Shown: positions 37,815 through 46,500 of the stretch, piece after piece | Layout of the letters: the number at the start of each line of letters is the position of its first letter | Position numbering within the stretch: position 1 is the first letter of the stretch | Source of the DNA: Streptomyces buecherae | GTDB taxonomy: Bacteria; Actinomycetota; Actinomycetes; Streptomycetales; Streptomycetaceae | Length of the DNA: 64,000 nucleotides | Assembly (NCBI RefSeq): GCF_014295035.1 | Contig: NZ_CP060404.1 | Coordinates: forward strand, 434,001-498,000 | Reading direction: 5' to 3' | The notes under the pieces: generated by a model | The model's database searches: none | Seen by the model: the letters and a program-made list of their open reading frames with translations, nothing else | What the model was told of the DNA's origin: nothing | Program-made: the position numbers and the translations under genes

Positions 37815-38351
37815 GTGAGACGCACCCTGTTCGCTGTCACCGCGGCCGTGGGACTGGTGTTAGGTCTGCCCGGCGCCGCGAGCGCCCACAGCACCGACGA
37901 CTGGTACACCGCGAAGGAACCACCGGCGAACCACACCTTCGCCGGCTGCTCCGTCAGCCACGTCAGCGGCGTGAACCAGGAGCTCTGCTGGGGCCGCTAC
38001 GGTAACTGGTTCTCCATGGACGGCATGATCTCCGACACTGCCACCGACGGGTACTGCGCGACGGCACAGATCCGCTACGAGATCTACGAAAACGGAGCCT
38101 GGGCCGGGCACTGGCACTACCGCAAGGTGCCGGGCCACGACTGTACAACCGGAGGGCCGACCGACGGCACTGTTGTCGGGGAGTTCGTTTCCAAATACCA
38201 GATACGCAACGTCTCCTCACGGGCCTGCCACGCCGACTCCCAGGGCGAGATCATCCACTGTGAGTCGAATTGGCACGGGCTGGCGCAGTCGACAGCAAGC
38301 CACGAGGACCACGGACGACCCGCGAAATCCCCGTGGGTCAACGGTGCGTAA
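37815..38351 (+). CDS. Small secreted Cys-containing protein of unknown function
   Basis: 178 residues from GTG 37815 (GGGGAGG just upstream). A classic Sec signal peptide VRRTLFAVTAAVGLVLGLPG, ending AASA before HSTDDW, gives a mature protein of about 152 residues. Six Cys (in GCSVS, LCWG, YCATA, DCTTG, ACHAD and HCESN) are spaced as if to form three disulfides. The sequence is rich in Trp, Tyr and His. I recognise no family. Followed by a terminator shared with the convergent tautomerase gene. Confidence 0.75.
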   Translation: MRRTLFAVTAAVGLVLGLPGAASAHSTDDWYTAKEPPANHTFAGCSVSHVSGVNQELCWGRYGNWFSMDGMISDTATDGYCATAQIRYEIYENGAWAGHWHYRKVPGHDCTTGGPTDGTVVGEFVSKYQIRNVSSRACHADSQGEIIHCESNWHGLAQSTASHEDHGRPAKSPWVNGA

Positions 38352-38377
38352 CGCTGCCCCTTCTCCGGGATGCGCCG

Positions 38378-38426
38378 CTCCCCGCGCACGCGGCGATGGC
38401 CTCTCGGTCGCGGCCGGCGCGGGGAG
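38378..38426. terminator. Convergent hairpin terminator
   Basis: CTCCCCGCGC (38378-38387) pairs perfectly with GCGCGGGGAG (38417-38426) across a 29-nt loop between two convergent genes. Confidence 0.65.
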
Positions 38427-38449
38427 GGCCGCGCGCAGGTGACGGGTGG

Positions 38450-38680
38450 TCAGGTGTTGCTGGTGTCGGTCGGTGTCGCCTCGCTGAGCATGGCGAGGGT
38501 CAGCACGTTGCCGGAGATGCCCCAGCCGCCGTCGGCGACCTCTTCGACCAGAACCATGGTGTTGTTGCGGGCGCGCTCGCCGTAGATCTCGACGTACAGC
38601 TCGGTGGTGCGGGTGACGATCTCCTCCTTCTGCTGCGGGGTGAGGGTCTTCTCAGGGACCTTGAAGTTCGCGAAAGGCAT
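38450..38680 (-). CDS. 4-oxalocrotonate tautomerase-family protein
   Basis: 76 residues from ATG 38680. After Met removal the N-terminus is Pro-1, the catalytic base of the tautomerase superfamily (MPFANFKVPEKTLTPQQKEEIV). TELYVEIYGERARNNTMVLVEEV is the usual second beta-alpha-beta element. It acts as an oligomer on small keto-enol acids. A 263-bp gap separates it from the upstream SDR. That gap (38681-38943) shows no supported gene and probably contains its promoter. Confidence 0.85.
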   Translation of the reverse strand: MPFANFKVPEKTLTPQQKEEIVTRTTELYVEIYGERARNNTMVLVEEVADGGWGISGNVLTLAMLSEATPTDTSNT

Positions 38681-38943
38681 GGCTGGTGGTTCCTTCTCTC
38701 AGTGGGGCGTTACAGGGAGCTGCCTGCGGTGGGTGGGCTGTCCCGTTCGATGCGGAAGAAGTCGGCGCGGAGGGAGTTGGGGATCGCGGTGACGGCTTCG
38801 CCGCCGTCACGGCTGGGGCCCCCGATCGCCTACCAGGGGTCGGTGACGCCGGTCGTGGGTTTCCGCACGGTCGATGTCGCTGAGGGCGCGTGCCTCGCCG
38901 AGACAGGGCCTTTCCTTGATCGATGAGAGGGGCCGCAGGCGGT

Positions 38944-39726
38944 TCAGATGATTCCGCCGTTGACGCGGATGACCTGTCCGTTGATCCAGTGGCCGGCCGG
39001 GGAGGCCAGGAACGCGACGACTTCGGCGATGTCGGCCGGGGTGCCGAGGCGCTCCAGCGGGGGTTGGGCGGCCAGACGGGCGATGGTCTTTTCGTCCTTG
39101 TCGTCCAGGAACAGGTGGGTGGCCGTGGGGCCGGGCGCGACGGTGTTGGCGGTGACGTCCCGGCCCCGCAACTCCCGGGCCAGGATCAGCGTCAGCGCCT
39201 CGACCGCCCCCTTGCTGGTGGCGTACGCGCCGTAGCCCGGGAAGGCCAGCCCCACCACGGATGAGGAGAACGTCACGAACGCGCCACCGGGACGCACCCG
39301 TCGGGCGGCCTGCTGGACGACGACGAACGTGCCGCGGATGTTGGTGCGGTGCAGGTCGTCCAGGACGGCCAGGTCCAGCTCGGCTATCGGCGCCAGGTGC
39401 ATCCGCCCGGCCGCGTGTACGACGACGTCGCCCCCGCCGAACTCCGCTTCGGCCGCGTCGAACAGTGCCGCGACCGCGCGTTCGTCGGCGACGTCCGCGC
39501 GCACGGCGATCGCCCGGCCACCATCGGCGACGGCCTCCTTGACGGCGGCTTCGGCCTCGTCCCGGTTCTCCGCATAGCCGACCATGACGGCGTACCCGTC
39601 GGCGGCCAGCCGGCCGACGGTCCGGCGGCCGATGCCGCGCGAACCGCCGACGACGATCGCGACACGGGGGGAGGCGGAGGGTCGGGCCGGGGCAGCGGTC
39701 CCGCCGAGGGACGCGGGGAGGGGCAT
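38944..39726 (-). CDS. Short-chain dehydrogenase/reductase
   Basis: 260 residues from ATG 39726. Cofactor loop VVGGSRGIGRRTV, HAAGRMHLAPIAELD in place of the NNAG box, catalytic Ser in TFSSSVVG, and YATSK. C-terminal INGQVIRVNGG is the usual closing motif. It is transcribed divergently from an MmyB-like regulator across 158 bp holding repeated CCAGGG half-sites, so that regulator probably controls it. The natural substrate is unknown. Confidence 0.87.
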   Translation of the reverse strand: MPLPASLGGTAAPARPSASPRVAIVVGGSRGIGRRTVGRLAADGYAVMVGYAENRDEAEAAVKEAVADGGRAIAVRADVADERAVAALFDAAEAEFGGGDVVVHAAGRMHLAPIAELDLAVLDDLHRTNIRGTFVVVQQAARRVRPGGAFVTFSSSVVGLAFPGYGAYATSKGAVEALTLILARELRGRDVTANTVAPGPTATHLFLDDKDEKTIARLAAQPPLERLGTPADIAEVVAFLASPAGHWINGQVIRVNGGII

Positions 39727-39815
39727 GGCTGACTCCTGTGGTGGATGGGGGGCGGGCCGCGGCCTTGCCGTCGCCCTGCCGTGCCCTCCACGATCGACCG
39801 GCCCCTCGTCCCTAG

Positions 39816-39852
39816 CCAGGGCTGTGCCTACCCAGGGGTTGCCATCCCCTGG
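39816..39852. promoter_or_regulatory. CCAGGG half-site cluster between the SDR and its regulator
   Basis: CCAGGG at 39816-39821, CCAGGGG at 39832-39838 and the inverted CCCCTGG at 39846-39852 lie between divergent genes. The last two form a 7-bp inverted repeat with a 7-nt spacer. They are likely operators for the MmyB-like regulator. Confidence 0.5.
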
Positions 39853-39884
39853 CTGCGCTCTGTCGCACGAGCGACCACGGAGGA

Positions 39885-40790
39885 GTGAACCTTCCAGAAC
39901 TCGGCGCCTTCCTCAGGACCCGCCGCGACCGCATCCGCCCCGGCGAGGTCGGTCTCCCCCAAGGCCCGCGCCGACGCGTCCCCGGGTTGCGCCGCGAGGA
40001 AGTGGCACAGTTGGCAGGGCTGTCAGTCGACTACTACACCGAGCTGGAACGCGGCAGCGCCAAGAACGGCGTGCAACCCTCGGCCCAGATCCTGGCCGCC
40101 CTCGCCCGAGCGCTGCGCCTGAACGGCGACGAGCGCGACCACCTGTATCACCTGGCCGAACGGCCGATCCCGCCGTCCGCACACGGAGCATCAGCACACG
40201 TGCAGCCCGCGCTCCTCGGACTCCTGGACCGGCTCTCCAACACCCCCGCACGCGTCATCACCGACCTGCACGAAACCCTGGTGGAAAACGACCTGGCGCT
40301 GGCCCTGCTCGGCAGGTCCCCGGCACACCGCGGCCCGGCGGCGAGCTTCGTGTACCGCTGGTTCACCAACCCGCAGGCGCGCGAGATGTACCCGCCCAAG
40401 GACCACCCGCACCACTCACAGGTGTTCGTGGCCGACCTCCAGGCAGCGGCCGCACGGCGCGGCCGGGACGCGGAGGCCACGAAGATGATCGCCGTACTAC
40501 GCCACCGCAGCCAGGAGTTCGCGGCCCTCTGGGACACCCACGATGTCGCCGTGCGCCGCATGGATCACAAGAGGATCGTCCACCCCCTGCTCGGCCTCAT
40601 CGAACTCGACTGCTACAACCTCTTCAGCGAGGACGGACGCCAACGACTGCTGTGGTTCACCGCCCCGCCCGGAAGCCGTGGAGCCCAACAGTTGGAACTC
40701 CTGTCCGTCATAGGGACCCAAGAGCTGAACGTCACGGAGGGCACGGCACCGGAGAGGCTGTCCGTGGCCGAATCCGGAACGCAACGCTGA
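39885..40790 (+). CDS. XRE-family regulator with MmyB-like ligand-binding domain
   Basis: 301 residues from GTG 39885 (GGAGGA is almost adjacent, so the start is slightly uncertain). The N-terminal helix-turn-helix lies at about 20-80, with the diagnostic RRRVPGLRREEVAQLAGLSVDYYTELERG. Residues 110-270 form the MmyB-like PAS-type domain (VENDLALALLG, FVYRWFTNPQAREMYP, then the WDTHDV and HPLLGLIELDCYNL segments), thought to bind fatty-acid-like ligands. Genes of this group are often divergent from an SDR, exactly as here, which supports a local one-to-one control circuit. Confidence 0.88.
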   Translation: MNLPELGAFLRTRRDRIRPGEVGLPQGPRRRVPGLRREEVAQLAGLSVDYYTELERGSAKNGVQPSAQILAALARALRLNGDERDHLYHLAERPIPPSAHGASAHVQPALLGLLDRLSNTPARVITDLHETLVENDLALALLGRSPAHRGPAASFVYRWFTNPQAREMYPPKDHPHHSQVFVADLQAAAARRGRDAEATKMIAVLRHRSQEFAALWDTHDVAVRRMDHKRIVHPLLGLIELDCYNLFSEDGRQRLLWFTAPPGSRGAQQLELLSVIGTQELNVTEGTAPERLSVAESGTQR

Positions 40791-41085
40791 CCCGTGCCAC
40801 GGGAGGACGACCGTCCTCCCCACGCGGCACGGCGGCCCCTACCCCGCTGGTGGACCTCCCTGGTCAGACAAGCCGACACGCCTGTCGAGCCGTCCAGCTC
40901 CTCTCACAGCATTCGCCCGCCCATCTTCGGCAGGGAGGCCACAGAGGATGATCCCCGCCGCGAGGCGTGGGCAGGGCTCCAGTTCGGCCTCCCCCGAGCG
41001 CTGCTGCGACTGCGTGAGCTGGGCCTCATCACGGTCGTGCATCCGGCGGACGGTGCGGTGCGGTGCGGTGCAGCGGACGGTCTCG

Positions 41086-41292
41086 GTGGACTCGGCCGTT
41101 CCCGGGGCGGACTCACAACCAAGATCGATGTCGCCTGTGAGCGGCGCGGACAGGCCGGCGGCAGGCCGCCGGTTTTGGCCGCGAGGTCTACAGGGCCCGC
41201 AACGTGGGCGAACGCTGCTTCAACCGCCTCCAGCGGTTCCGTGCGATCGCCACCCGCTTCGACGAACTCGCCGCCCGCTACCGACTCGACCC
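41086..41292 (+). pseudogene. IS5-type transposase remnant
   Basis: Two pieces of a DDE transposase survive. GLGRSRGGLTTKIDVACERRG-like sequence (about 41086-41157) matches the IS5-family segment with the second catalytic region. After an internal deletion and frame change, YRARNVGERCFNRLQRFRAI and ATRFDELAARY (about 41186-41282) match its C-terminal Y-x2-R-x3-E-R-C-F box. The middle and N-terminus are lost and no terminal repeats are evident. A GGTGC pentamer repeated four times (41053-41072) abuts it. The gap 40791-41085 has no supported gene. Confidence 0.7.
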
Positions 41293-41346
41293 CCGCCTGG
41301 CTCACCCGCTGGGGGCGGCGCCATCGCCACAGGGACGGCGACGGGG

Positions 41347-41369
41347 CCGTACCATACAGTACGGTACGG
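41347..41369. promoter_or_regulatory. 23-bp TetR-type operator
   Basis: CCGTACC-A-TAC-A-GTA-C-GGTACGG: outer 7-bp arms and inner TAC/GTA are perfectly symmetric, with one mismatched pair. It lies just upstream of the TetR gene and its GGAG box, which suggests autorepression. Confidence 0.7.
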
Positions 41370-41428
41370 AGAGAGACCGCGTGGACGAGCCTCGGGGTCC
41401 GCCGTTCGACGGGTGGAGTGGTGCGCTC

Positions 41429-42106
41429 ATGGCGGGGAAGCGGGACTGGCTTGAGGCGGGGCTGGCGGCGCTGGCCGCCGACGGGGCGGGGGCAGTGACG
41501 ATCGACCGGTTGTGTGGCGACCTGGGGCTGACGAAGGGCTCGTTCTACCACCACTTCAAGGGCATCACCGGGTTCAGGACCGAACTGCTCGCCCACTTCG
41601 AGGCCGAGTCCACGACCCGCTTCATCGAGGCGGTGGAGGGCGTCTCCGGCCCGGCCGGGGCCAAGTTCGCCCGCCTCCTCGACCTGGCGCTCGCCGACGA
41701 GGGCGACCGTCCGGGGCTCGAAGTCGCCGTCCGCGCCTGGGCGCTGGGGGACGCCGAGGCCCGCGCGGCACAGCGGCGCATCGACGAGCGGCGTATCTCC
41801 TACCTGCACGAGTTGCTGTCCGAGAGCGCGGCCCCGGACGCCGCGACCGACGCGTGCCCCACCCCGTCGCCGGGTGCCGCGAGCCGTGCCACCGCCCCCG
41901 ACGCGGCGGCCATCCCGTACCGGGCGAGCGACGCTCGCACCGGCGCGAACGACGGGGCGCGCGAGTGGTTGCCCCTGGCCCGGCTGCTCTATCTGGTGCT
42001 GGTCGGCGGAGGCCACCTCGTACCGCCGCTCCCCGCCGGCGAGCTCCGCGACATCTACCGGCTCGCCTCCCGGCTTGCGCCCGGCGGGCCCTGGGAGGAA
42101 GCGTGA
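41429..42106 (+). CDS. TetR/AcrR-family transcriptional regulator
   Basis: 225 residues from ATG 41429; GTG 41381 (16 residues longer, GGAGA 9 nt upstream) is an alternative. The helix-turn-helix is AGAVTIDRLCGDLGLTKGSFYHHF at about residues 20-45, with the usual TKGSFYHHF recognition helix. The ligand domain follows, interrupted by an Ala/Pro/Thr-rich insert (about 135-170). The 23-bp palindrome upstream and the GTGA coupling to a DUF6463 membrane gene suggest a self-regulated two-gene operon. Confidence 0.9.
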   Translation: MAGKRDWLEAGLAALAADGAGAVTIDRLCGDLGLTKGSFYHHFKGITGFRTELLAHFEAESTTRFIEAVEGVSGPAGAKFARLLDLALADEGDRPGLEVAVRAWALGDAEARAAQRRIDERRISYLHELLSESAAPDAATDACPTPSPGAASRATAPDAAAIPYRASDARTGANDGAREWLPLARLLYLVLVGGGHLVPPLPAGELRDIYRLASRLAPGGPWEEA

Positions 42107-42882
42107 CCATCGACAAGCACAGCCACCACTTCTCCGACCGGCCCGCTACCAGCCCCGCGCCGGACGGCTCCGGTCCGGTCGACCCGCGACCGCGGGGTGA
42201 CGGACCCGCCGTCCCCCAGCCGGTTGGCGAGTCCACCGGTCCCCGGTCGGGCGGCCACGCCCCCGCCGCGTCCGAACCGGCGGGTGCAGGGTCCGTCGAG
42301 GCCGACCGCGACGACGGCGGTGATTCCCAGGCTGCCGCCTCCCCGTCTGACAACCCCGTTGGCCGTGTTGGCCCGAGCGCTTCCGAGGTTCATGGTCGCG
42401 GGGCCGACGGTCGCGGGGCCGACGGTCGCGAGGCCCACGACCGTGGCCCCGATGGCTCCGGTGGCCCCGGCGGCGCGCGGCCGATCGGCGCGGTGGGCCG
42501 CTGGGTGCCGAGGCTGCTGATCGCGACGGCGGTACTGCACTTCGGTTGGGCCTTCGCCCAGCCGAACGCCTGGATGGACATCGTGCGGGACGGATTCGTC
42601 GGCACCGTCGTGGACACCGAAGCGGACGGGTACTGGCCGCGCGAGGCGTCCGTGTGGTTCATGGCGGCGGGCGTCACGCTGCTCGCGCTGGGCACCCTGA
42701 CCCGGCACATCGTGCGCACCACCGGGCGGGTTCCGGTGCAGCTCGGCTGGTACCTGCTCCTCATCGGTGTCCCGACGGCGGCCATCTCCTTCCCCGTCAC
42801 CGGGAGTTGGGCCCTGATCGGCATCGGCGCCCTCACGCTGGCGGACAGACGGTCCGCGCGCGCAAGCCGCGACCGCGGCTGA
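42103..42882 (+). CDS. DUF6463-like membrane protein with long disordered N-terminus
   Basis: 259 residues from GTG 42103, overlapping the TetR stop. Residues 1-130 are hydrophilic, Pro/Gly/Asp-rich and contain a near-perfect GRGADGRGADGREAHDRG repeat encoded by tandem 15-nt units (about 42395-42440). Residues 135-250 contain four membrane helices (VPRLLIATAVLHFGWAFAQ, then SVWFMAAGVTLLALGTL and LGWYLLLIGVPTAAI), the DUF6463 pattern. Function unknown. Partnership with the upstream TetR suggests it is the regulated target. The extension is unusual because the family is usually about 120 residues, from memory. Confidence 0.7.
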   Translation: MTIDKHSHHFSDRPATSPAPDGSGPVDPRPRGDGPAVPQPVGESTGPRSGGHAPAASEPAGAGSVEADRDDGGDSQAAASPSDNPVGRVGPSASEVHGRGADGRGADGREAHDRGPDGSGGPGGARPIGAVGRWVPRLLIATAVLHFGWAFAQPNAWMDIVRDGFVGTVVDTEADGYWPREASVWFMAAGVTLLALGTLTRHIVRTTGRVPVQLGWYLLLIGVPTAAISFPVTGSWALIGIGALTLADRRSARASRDRG

Positions 42883-43534
42883 CACCGGCGCACCTCACCC
42901 CGCCGCACGCCGGGCGGCGTCCGCCGCACCAGCACGCCGCCCCTCCCCCGTTTCGAGACCTGGACCAGGGCACGGGAGATGTGCTGGACAGCGACCGCGC
43001 CGGGTGCACGCCTCCCCGCCGACCAGCGGATCGGCGCTGTGACCCCTCGTGAGTGAGGCCCGGCAGATCACCGGGCGCGCTGGTAGATGTGGGGGCCTCT
43101 ACCTGCCCCACCGGATGGTTCTGGACTCCTCATCACCCGCGACGCGGACCAAGACGTCGGCGGGTCCGTGCGCCGGCCACTGAACGTCTGACGCGCGACG
43201 CCGATGCGATGAGCGCGGCGCCCGTCTCACCGCCACCGGCCCGTTGCCGACGCGATCACCGGCGCCCTGGAGCGGCTTCGCGCCCTCCCGGGCCTCGACT
43301 GATCAGCGCCTTCCCCTCCCCGCGAGCAGACCGAGCCCACCGGAGCCGTGGTATCCGGCGCCCACCCGACGTGGCAGCCGGGCGCTCTCCCTGCCCAGAA
43401 ATCACCATCAACATGCACCGCAGAGGGGTCAGCAAGCTGACCGGATTTCGTGAACGATCGAGGGCTACAGTGCCGAAGCTATCTGGAGTCCAACGATTCG
43501 GTTGTTCCCGATCTGTGGGAGAAATGGGGAGCTC
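42883..43534. other. 652-bp leader region of the CdtB-chitinase gene
   Basis: No supported gene. It contains the palindrome GGTCAGC-AA-GCTGACC at 43427-43442, about 93 bp before the start codon, a candidate operator. From about 43400 the base composition is less GC-rich, as expected of a promoter. I do not see a DasR-type chitinase control site. Confidence 0.5.
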
Positions 43535-46500
43535 TTGTTCCGTCGATTAGTTGCCGCAGTGGTGGCGGTGGCCGGGCTGGCAGCGACACTTGTCGTTCCA
43601 GCAACCGCCCATGCCACCGACTTCCCCGCGGCCAGCACGCCCCTGGTCTCCTGGAACATGCAGGGGGGTAACAACAGGGATGAGAACGGCAGCAAGTGGA
43701 ACAACGGGGTCCAGCGACTGGCGATGCAGGTGCCGATCGTGATGCTGCAAGAGGCTGGCCCACATCCGCCGTCGAACAGCGTCGCTCAGCCCAGCCAGAC
43801 CTTCACCACGGTCGACAGCCAGGGCGCCTCGCACCAGTTCACCGTGCTGCACCACACCTGGACCATCGGCGCCGGTTACCGCAATGCCATTCCGACCCGT
43901 GAGGTCTACTTCCTGCCGACCGAAGACGACGCGAGCAACCCGCGCCGGATCGGCGGCCGGGTCAACATCGCCCTCGTCCTGTCCGAGGCACCTGACGAGC
44001 TGATCGTCGTCGGTAACCCGGTCGACGCCGGCCGGAACGCGCTCGGTGCGCGGTTCGGCAACGAGTGGTACTTCACCGTGCACGGCCTGTCCGGCGGTGG
44101 TGGTGACTCCGGGGCGATGCTGAACGCCATCGACGACCGGGTCGAGGCCCTCGGGAACCAGCGTGGCGTCACCTATCACGCGACGGTCGGCGGCGATTTC
44201 AACGTGGACCCGGACCGCCTCGCCGAACGGGACGGCTACCCGCCGACCATGCGCATCCGCAGCTCGGGGCGGACGACCCACCAGAACGGTGGTGAGCTGG
44301 ACTACTTCGTCACCACCCACTTCGACAACGAGCGGGCGGTCACGGTCCAGGACGGGCTCGGTTCCGACCACTGGCCGGTCCAGCACGGCCAGCTCAACGC
44401 GGCCGGCCCCACCTCTTCGATCGACGAGCTGCGGGTGATGCCGACCGGTGATGGCATCACGGCCGGCGTGCACAGCACCAACGACAGTGGCTTCCGGGAC
44501 CACCTGAAGACCTCCGCGAAAGGCCTGACCTTCCTCGCGGTGCTCGGTGGCCTGGCTTCCGCGATCTTCAAGCGCACGGACTTCGTCGGTGAGCTGAAGA
44601 ACGGCGAGGGCGGCGACCCCGACCACATGGGGTTCGACGGCAAGGGCATCGACGACATCAAAGCCGAGTCGATCCCCGCGCTGCGTAGACTGCGGCCGAA
44701 CGTGATGACCCTGGTCGCGGGCACGGTCGACCTGGCCGGCGGCGCCGATGGCACGGCGACGGCCCGGAAGACGCAGGGCTTCCTGGAGGAGATCTACCGG
44801 GCCTCGCCCACGACCACGGTCCTGCTCGGAACCCTGCCGCCGTCGACGAACCCGACATACCAGGCCCGGATCGCGGACTACAACAGCGCGCTTCGCGCGA
44901 TCGCCTACGCCAAGATCAAGAGCGGCGCACGGCTGGTGCTGGTCGATCTGGGCTCGGTCACCCCGCAGGACATCACCCACGAGATCTACCCGACCGACGC
45001 CGGACACCAGAAGATCGCGCACGCCTTCGCCCAGGGCCTTCAGATCGCGATCCTGCAGCGTATGCTCACCAGCCGCTCGTACGACTGGGAGCCGCTCGGC
45101 AAGATCCGGGACGCCGCGCCGGCCGGCTCGAAGATCGCCTTCCCCGACCTGAACGGCGATGGCAAGGCTGACTACGCGGTGGTCGGCACGGACGGCAAGG
45201 TCACCGGCTGGCGCAACGACGACCCGCGTAAGCCCGCGGTCTCGCTGGGCGACATCAGCCCGGCCGACCGCGGGGACAACCCGGACAAGGTCTACTTCGC
45301 CGACATGGACGGTGACGGCAAGGACGACTACATCCGCATCCTGTCGCAGGCCGACTCGCCGACGGGTGTCGCCGCGATGCGGGTGTCGCGGAACACCAGC
45401 AGTGGCGGCAAGGTGAGCTGGGGCAGCGCGACGATCGTCGCGAACAACCTCGGCTACGAGCCGGAGATGTACTTCAGCGACCTCGACGGTGACCACCGCG
45501 CCGACCTGGTCACGCTGAACCGGATGAGCTTCCCGAGCGCCTGGCTGAACAAGGGCAAGGGCATGCCGACACCGGGCGGTTGGGAGGACGTCGAAGGCTT
45601 TGCCACTCCGGGCGAGTCACCCGCCGCGCAGGTCGCCTTCGCCGACATCACCGGCGACGGCAAGGCGGACACGGTCCGGGTCGAGTACATGACCGGTGAG
45701 GTCCGGGCCTGGGAGAACACCGGCGCCCCGTGGACCGTCACCACCGGTTGGAAGTCGCTGGGTGTGATCCGCGACGACGACCCGTTCCCGGGCACCTTCG
45801 GGGCCTTCGCCGACCTGGACGGGGACGGGATCAAGGACTTCGTCGTCCCCCGCTCCGGTACGACGGCGAAGCCCGCTGCCAAGAGCACGGCGCAGACCCC
45901 ACCCAAGACGGCGACCAAGGCTGCCGCGGCCAGCGGTGACGGCGACGTCGAGGGATGGCTGGTGCCGAGTTACGGCGATGGCAGCCGCACCGACGGCGGT
46001 GCCGGTGACCTCAGTGTCAACGGTGGTGTCGGTGACCCGATGGAGTCACACCCCGGTGGCGACGACGGCGGCCCGCGACCGGACGCGTCCGGCGACTGCC
46101 GGCCGGAGGGCCTGGCTGCCACGCCGGGCGTGGCGACGCCGTACTGCAAGGTCTACCAGAGTGACGGCCGGGAATGGCTCGGTCAGGGTCGGGACCGCCG
46201 GGTCGTGGGCTACTTCAACAGTGGCCGCACGGGCGCCGACGGCACGCCGCACTACCTGGTGAAGAACATCCCGTGGTCGAAGGTGACCCACCTCAACTAC
46301 GCCTTCGCGTCGGTGGAGAACAACAAGATCAAGGTCGACGCGAACGCCACCCAGAAGGAGTGGCCCGGCGAGGCCGGCGCCGAGATGGACCCCTCGCTGC
46401 CCTACAAGGGGCACTTCAACCTGCTGACGAAGTACAAGCGCCTGCACCCGCGGGTCAAGACGCTGATCTCGGTCGGTGGCTGGGCCGGTTCCGGTGGCTT

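Noticed and set aside
41053..41072. GGTGC x4 as a functional microsatellite
   Set aside because: Only four copies in GC-rich DNA; more likely slippage next to the decayed transposase.
43427..43442. DasR-type operator for chitinase control
   Set aside because: The palindrome GGTCAGC-AA-GCTGACC does not match the DasR consensus (ACTGGTCTAGACCACT type) beyond GGTC.
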